Below, one piece after another: positions 40,008 through 64,000 of a stretch of 64,000 nt of DNA. Numbering within the stretch: the stretch's first letter is position 1; each line of letters begins with the position of its first letter. The notes beneath the pieces are model-generated. The model was not told where the DNA came from. It saw nothing but the letters and a program-made list of their open reading frames with translations, and made no database searches. Position numbers and translations under genes: made by a program. The stretch is taken from the NCBI GenBank assembly GCA_963556255.1, contig OY744607.1, forward strand, positions 985,001-1,049,000. The letters are read 5' to 3'. Source of the stretch: Allolobophora icterica. Lineage: Eukaryota > Annelida > Clitellata > Crassiclitellata > Lumbricidae.

Positions 40008-43000
40008 TTGCTGTTTGATGTGGACTTGAGTACTTAATTTTATCTAGGAGTCATTTCATCTAGGCAACTGCTGTTTTAGTGTTTCTATATTGTGCTGAAG
40101 GCAACATGTTTGTGAATGTACTTCATGCGCAGCTCTAAATGAATCCTTGTCAAAACTAAGGAAACGAAGTTGCGTAGACTTGTCATCTTGGTGGTGGGAA
40201 AACTTCTTTCGTCAGACCCTGTGAGGGATTCTGTGAATGTATGACATGTATCCCGACCTGTATGTATAGTAAGTGCATGGCTAGTGGCTACCACTCTGGT
40301 TCGACTTGACATCGATCAACTTAGTCTAATTGTAAAGTGTTTTTAACTGGCGTTTTATTAATCTTTTACAGTTTTAAGTAATTGTTAGATTGCAGTGGCC
40401 ATATTCAAGCAGGTCGCATTTCTGTAACCGTTGATTTCTATGGATGCATCTACGCAGGTGTTGTTACCCTTGCCCGTCGCTATTTCGAATGGTTTTATGA
40501 TGTCAGAAACGTGCTTTCTGCTCAGGGCCGCATTAAGACTAGTGCGGGCCCGGGTGCTGTGACTGGCAAATTTCATCACAGAAAAATTTGATGAACTTTT
40601 TTGGGGAATTTTCGGTGACCTTATTGGGGAATTCTTCTTACACAAACTTTGAAGACTTTCTTTGCAATTTTTGATGACCTTGTTTTGGGAATTTGTTCTT
40701 GCATTAAAATTTTTTATGTACTTCCAAAAATGTGGGCCCCCAAAAAATCTGCGGGCCCGGGTGCTTGAGTGGGTTTACTAAAACAAAAATGAGGATCAGC
40801 CGGTGTTGGCTTCATTTGATCAGGAATTGATAAGTCGAGTTAATTTGAAATGGCTAACGGTTGTAGTTAATTTCTTTTGTTTTATGGTTTTATGTTAAAC
40901 AAATAATTTAACCGAGTAGGATCTTTTGTGAGATGGAGTCAAATGCAACTACTAGGGGTCCACCGGAAACCGCCTCGGATATTCGCTTCCGCCGGAAATC
41001 CCGTTTCCGGAAGTATTCGCCTCGGCAAATATTGTAGACGCAAATAGTTCAAAAAAAGTTCTTTAAAAAAAATTTTTTTCTTTAAAAACTTATTCAATAA
41101 ACTTACGTATATAAAATTATAAATGTTGAACCTTAAAACAATTACACAGAAAACTTCACAACTGCACAGAAATGACTACAATTCCAATTGTATTAGTCAC
41201 TTATTACAAGTACACAAATTTATGTCGATAATTTCTTATTACACGAAAATGTGAAGCTTCGCATATAGAACAAATGGTACCCGGTTCGTTTCCGGTTCGT
41301 TACCGGATCCGGCAAAAATACATCCAAATACTCGGATTCGGTTTCCGGCGGAAAATGTCTTACCGATGGACCCCTAGCAACTACTACCCTGGAAATCAGT
41401 TAGTGATCAAGTCAGAGTGTTTTCTAGTGATTTTTATTAGGCAGATGATGCGCAAAACTTGGTTGATTTCTTGCCGTGCTGCTCTGGCTATGTACACTGT
41501 TTCTTCATTTATGAACGTAGGAAGTCCATGGTCGCTGTGCAGGCATACACATTTTGGCAGTCTTTTTATATATTATTAGTCTAGTCTGAACATGTACATA
41601 AGTAATCTAGTTCTTTTAAGCTCATGGATTGTGCTATTTTCTTATATAATCACTTCCAAAAAATATATTTAACCACGCAGAACTAGAAAATGTGTATTCA
41701 CCTTGTGGAAATCATGAAAATGGCTTCAACATTTGTGTGAAGTGTAACATCGTGCAGGTGCTTTGGCACCCTAGTAGCAACTGCGATCACAGGAATCTGT
41801 AGGTGGTTCCATTCATTCACCATAACTATTGAGAATGGACTTAGCTAGTACCGGTAGTAGGTTCTGGCACACCCTTGAGATCAGGTGACGCCGGGAAGAC
41901 TGTCCCTTCTATCATGTGCTTTGTAGTGTTGACTTGCAGACAGTAGCAACATTTGTAAATAGAAGTATGTACTGCGCATTTAGTCTGATATTACGATCCG
42001 TTCCTTTTTAAGGCAATGTATTTGATTTGATATTCATTTCAAGCGTTTGTCATTGTTGGCCCCGTATATCAAAACATTTCAATCAGACTTGAAATTATAC
42101 ATTGTATGTTGGTGAAATGAAAATACGTTAACAGTCCCACTTGTGTATGTCGGCAAGCTTCTATCATTCTGTGCTAAATGACTTTTGGTCGTACATTTTG
42201 ACTGACAAAACGCAGAAATCCTCCAAAGGAATCGAGCTAAAGAGCCGTGTTCTGTTTCTGCACTAAACAATGCTGTTTCTGTAATATCTGAAGACTTGAA
42301 ACCAGAATAGGAAAACAAAATTGAAATGTCTAATGAACCATAATTCTAATTTATATGTAAAGCCAGTAATTTGGTTTTGTCGAGTTTGCTAACCATACGT
42401 TTCTTTGAAGGTGAAAGCCAGGAAGCAAGATCAGGTAATCACCACACTTAGTTTCAGGGTAATGCGTCTTGCATGAACTGATTTGCAGTGTAAATGCTTA
42501 GATGGAAAATTATATACTAAATTGATCAATCACAGGATATTTGTTTTTGTTTTGCTGGTTAGATACCGAAGTATTACAAGAAGTCTTAGAGTGAAATTGT
42601 GTATACACAAATTAGCGTGCTATAGTTTAATTGTTATCAATCAACTGAATTAGGTTCCGTATTTGTTTCTTTGTTTTTGTTACTTAACACATAATGCTTG
42701 AAGATGTTTGTGTCTTGTACGAACGACATTGGTAATCACCCTGGCACTGCATCAAAATTTCTCTACTTGACCCTTTAATGCATATTGTCTAGTTTGCTTT
42801 TACGCAAGACACTGGTAACCATCCTGGCATAAAAATGTCTCTTCAAATCATCAATCTTGTTACAGAAAGAGTCGAGTCCCATCATCAATGGTTGAAAATT
42901 TGGTTGTATTCTTTTGTAAATCGAAATCTAATTGTTGGTACGTGAACAGTCGGGCCGGTTTTTAAACAGCTGCCACAGTAAAGTGATATGCTCTTCCGCA

Positions 43001-43370
43001 GTTTCGTTTTGTATCTGCGTGCCTGGTATTTTAGCCACTGTACAGAATAGGCTAAAATGAAACCATCTTACAATCCGTTTGCTGTTGCTGCTTTACCGGC
43101 CAGTCAAGTTAATCGCAGAACAAGTCATGTATGTTATAGATACACACACCAATTTTTAGTAGTTTGATGACTGTTAATAAATGCCTTTGTACCAACAACC
43201 AGTCTTGCCTTGAACTAATTACAATCTTCTATACGACAATTTTCAACACTAGCAACAAGCTAAAGCCCCAACAGTCGCTAGTTAGGGAACATCCATCGAA
43301 AGTATTATGATTTTTACTGCAAGTTTATTCAAAGAAACTATAGACATTACGGGCATTATGACAACAGTGC

Positions 43371-43409
<39 letters not shown>
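40008..43409. other. spacer between dynamin copies A and B
   Basis: Follows the end of detectable homology. The distal 3' UTR of copy A may extend into it; an AATAAA is at 43176-43181, but its use is unproven. It contains a hAT MITE (40953-41376), a GGGCCCGGG-rich hAT-like remnant (about 40524-40770) and a TA microsatellite (43370-43410) at the edge of copy B. No gene seen. Confidence 0.5.
40953..41376. mobile_element. hAT-type MITE (424 bp)
   Basis: Ends TAGGGGTCCACCGG and CCGATGGACCCCTA, flanked by perfect 8-bp GCAACTAC (40945-40952, 41377-41384). Sub-terminal CCGGAAACC/GGTTTCCGG repeats, AT-rich middle, no open frame. Confidence 0.92.
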
Positions 43410-43410
<1 letters not shown>

Positions 43411-43488
43411 CTGAAGTTGTTGAGCTTGGGCTAAGTTTGGGCTACTTTCGCTGCGGCTGTGCTGATGATATTCGTTTTATTGATTTAC

Positions 43489-43623
43489 CCACTGATATGT
43501 ATTAATAGCAAGTCGATGATTAATAGTTACTGGATTGATAAAGCTTCAGTCATTGCCCATGAGCGATAATCCGAACTTTCACAGTCCATTAGCTATCCGG
43601 TAACTATTAATACATATCAGTGG
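43489..43623. repeat. fold-back insertion with 20-bp perfect arms, 5' of dynamin B
   Basis: Arms 43489-43508 (CCACTGATATGTATTAATAG) and 43604-43623 are exact inverses. It sits in an about 260-bp stretch (43462-43720) in the 5' flank that copy A lacks. May be a small MITE; no clear target duplication found. Confidence 0.6.
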
Positions 43624-43812
43624 ATTTACCAGATGACAAACCGCACCGTAGCTTACGGATAAATGAGTCAATAAGACAAGATAAGAAAGAGACTTGACTA
43701 AAGTGTTTAGAATGTTTAAGTTGCTACCAGTTGCTGTTTATTTAGGCAACAGGTATTATCATTAGCGAATGTCGATTGGGAAATCTGATGCATATTGAGA
43801 AAAACGGGAAAA

Positions 43813-62147
<18,335 letters not shown>

Positions 62148-62685
62148 GATTGACGAGCGATAGATTCTCCGATGTCGTCACTATGAGACAACAGAACAAC
62201 TGTATCTGAAACAGACCTGTATGACTTGCTTCATTATATATGGATACATAGAGAAATATAAAATGTCCGGTATAAATATATTTCTACAGACTCTGGGTTC
62301 TTGTTCATCTCCTGGTGCTCAAAATCCGGTTTGAGGAGAATTCTTGAAAATAGGCATGTAAATAGGCAGATTTTTGATACAATTTAGCGTTTTTGTAAGT
62401 ATTTGAAGGTTGGATGCAATTGTTAGCGCACTGAATTTCGTATCGACATCTATTTAGTTTGTTAAGGAACATTTGACGGCATCAGGGATGAATTGCGTGG
62501 AATTGTGGGCTATCTGTTGCCACTTGATTATGAAATTAGAATTTCTGTTTGGTTTCTGGTGTACTGAATATCAAAATGTCGCTAGGTCGACTAAATAGAA
62601 GGTGTACAGATGATATTTTTTTAGCGCGAGGACTGAACAGTGCTGTGATACTTTGATAGTGGCAGTTTGTGCTTCTTGTTAGGGC

Positions 62686-62880
62686 AGTGCACTTCATATT
62701 TTATTTGTTTATTCTGAACTTTTTTTAAATACTTTATTTTATGTTCTATACAACATCTTTTCATGCTCTATGTTCTAGCATATAATTACTTACTTACTTT
62801 AACTATTGAAGATTGTAAACCAATTGCGTTATGTCAAATGGTACGAGGAATAAACGAATATTTGATTTGATTTGATTTGA
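62686..62880 (+). mobile_element. retroposon tail with (TTTGA)n
   Basis: Begins where homology with copy A stops. Ends GGAATAAACGAATATTTGA then (TTTGA)n, a common form of non-LTR 3' end. No coding part remains. Confidence 0.45.
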
Positions 62881-63257
62881 GTGCTTCCCAACTGTGTGCC
62901 GCGGCACACAGGTGTGCCGCGAGCGCGGTAGAAGTGTGCTGTGGCCGAATGTCGGAAATCAGCAGTTTTAAATGACAATAATATTACTCAATCGTAATAT
63001 ACACTATCCCATGCTGATAAATTGGTGCAGTCAGGTATAATTTCTTACCAGACTGATTTAACTGAATGTCAGCCATAGACCACCGTATGTGGCATTTAGT
63101 AACTATTCGACGAACTAACTTATTTACTTTGTCTATGATATCATTGTTAGTAAGCTTCGTTATTACGCATCTTTGCGTCATCGTATGTTGAAATTCAATT
63201 TCTGTTTCCTAGCGCCGTTGAAGTTGATCCAGGTGCAGTTTTGTGACATGACATTGT

Positions 63258-63670
63258 TATTGAGCATTTATCAGATTTGGAAGACAAGTTACAATATTAT
63301 TTTCAAAGTCTAAATGTCTCTGACAAAGACTGGGCCAGAAACCTATTTCATCACCAAGTACAGATTGCGGAAAAGAAACAGCTGATTGACATTGCAGCAA
63401 CACTGCAACCTAAGTTCACATAAATTAAGTTAACAAACTTCTGGATTGTGATAGAGAATGAGTACGCCTTGCTAGGTGCCAAAGCTGTCGGCATAGGCCT
63501 ACTTCTGCCATTACCTACGTGAAAAGGCATTGTCAGGAATGACACAAATCAAAACGAAACAGAGGGCGTTACAGTCAGTTGAAAACGACTTACGTGTGCG
63601 TTTCTCAACCGCCGTTCAAGCTCGTATTAGCACAATTTCACATTCTTTGCAAAGTCAACCGTCCCATTAG
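63258..63670 (+). pseudogene. hAT transposase C-terminal pseudogene (ZBED5-like)
   Basis: Reads as the dimerisation end of a hAT transposase: LSDLEDKLQYYFQSL, then after an in-frame stop at 63421 LTNFWIVIENEYALLGAKAV, then a frameshift near 63505-63520 into LREKALSGMTQIKTKQRAL, VENDLRVRFS and a stop at 63668-63670. The order and spacing match hATC domains. The palindromic TGTGCCGCGGCACA at about 62896 upstream resembles a hAT terminal region, so a deleted element probably starts near 62881. The right end was not found. Confidence 0.72.
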
Positions 63671-63900
63671 CCATAGTTTTCATTCTGGTTCATAGTCTGC
63701 TTTTAATTAATTTGTCCCGGTTATACTGGTTTTTAAGAGAACGGCTGACAATTCCTGACTATCAGTAGGCCTACTGACGTCGACATAGGGCCTAATGACA
63801 TCGTTTTATCATTAATACACTGTTATAGACACAAAAGATTTTAGCTAAGCGGATAAATAAACGTTACTTTATCTAAATTAAAATGAATAAGTGCATATAC

Positions 63901-63903
<3 letters not shown>

Positions 63904-63939
<36 letters not shown>
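63904..63939 (+). repeat. (TA)n microsatellite
   Basis: Pure TA run near the right edge of the window. The flanks hold no gene. Confidence 0.97.
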
Positions 63940-63945
<6 letters not shown>

Positions 63946-64000
63946 GCTCAATCAATCAATCAATTTCGTTTATTCCCAAAAAATCGCAACTTGTAACATT

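Noticed and set aside
40524..40770. Possible further hAT element with GGGCCCGGG ends
   Set aside because: Internal repeats of the GGGCCCGGGTGCT type are visible, but I could not find matching ends with an 8-bp duplication.

Overview
The window is nuclear DNA from a metazoan, most likely an invertebrate. The coding blocks are short exons joined by GT-AG introns, and the recognisable proteins are animal ones: a TMTC2-type O-mannosyltransferase, an IER2/IER5-family immediate-early protein, and two dynamins. The rest is dense in simple repeats, tRNA-derived SINEs, hAT-type MITEs and LINE 3' ends. The sequence alone does not fix the phylum; an ambulacrarian or lophotrochozoan would fit. One 200-N gap (19696-19895) is present.

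Layout. 1-1207 (minus): first two exons of a TMTC2-like gene, continuing off the left edge. 2152-3142: a CT microsatellite and two small hAT MITEs. 4157-9363: a complete, apparently young 5.2-kb cut-and-paste transposon with TTAA target duplications and 258-bp identical terminal inverted repeats. It carries two convergent genes: a 627-aa Kolobok-like DDE transposase (minus) and a spliced 189-aa protein (plus) with a C-terminal Cys/His domain resembling the P2X7 receptor 'ballast' region. 9896-10798: a single-exon IER2/IER5-like gene whose start codon lies 532 bp from the transposon edge. 11.5-21 kb: gene-poor, mostly minisatellites and microsatellites.

22375-62685: a direct tandem duplication of a whole dynamin gene. 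Copy A (22529-39382, 844 codons) and copy B (43813-62147, 843 codons) each have 20 exons with matching intron phases, open frames and consensus splice sites, and each encodes GTPase, stalk, PH, GED and a short proline-rich tail. Copy B has more changes at positions conserved across dynamins, including the stalk interface-3 loop, the PH-proximal stalk and the GED. The introns work as a fossil record: some SINEs are shared by both copies (inserted before duplication), while many MITEs and LINE fragments are private to one copy (inserted after), often with an exact empty site in the other copy.

62686-64000: retroposon tail and a broken hAT transposase.

The most notable system is the two-gene TTAA transposon with its P2X7-ballast-like accessory protein. 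The second is the pair of intact, unequally diverging dynamin paralogs. All assignments were made by reading the sequence; no database search was run.
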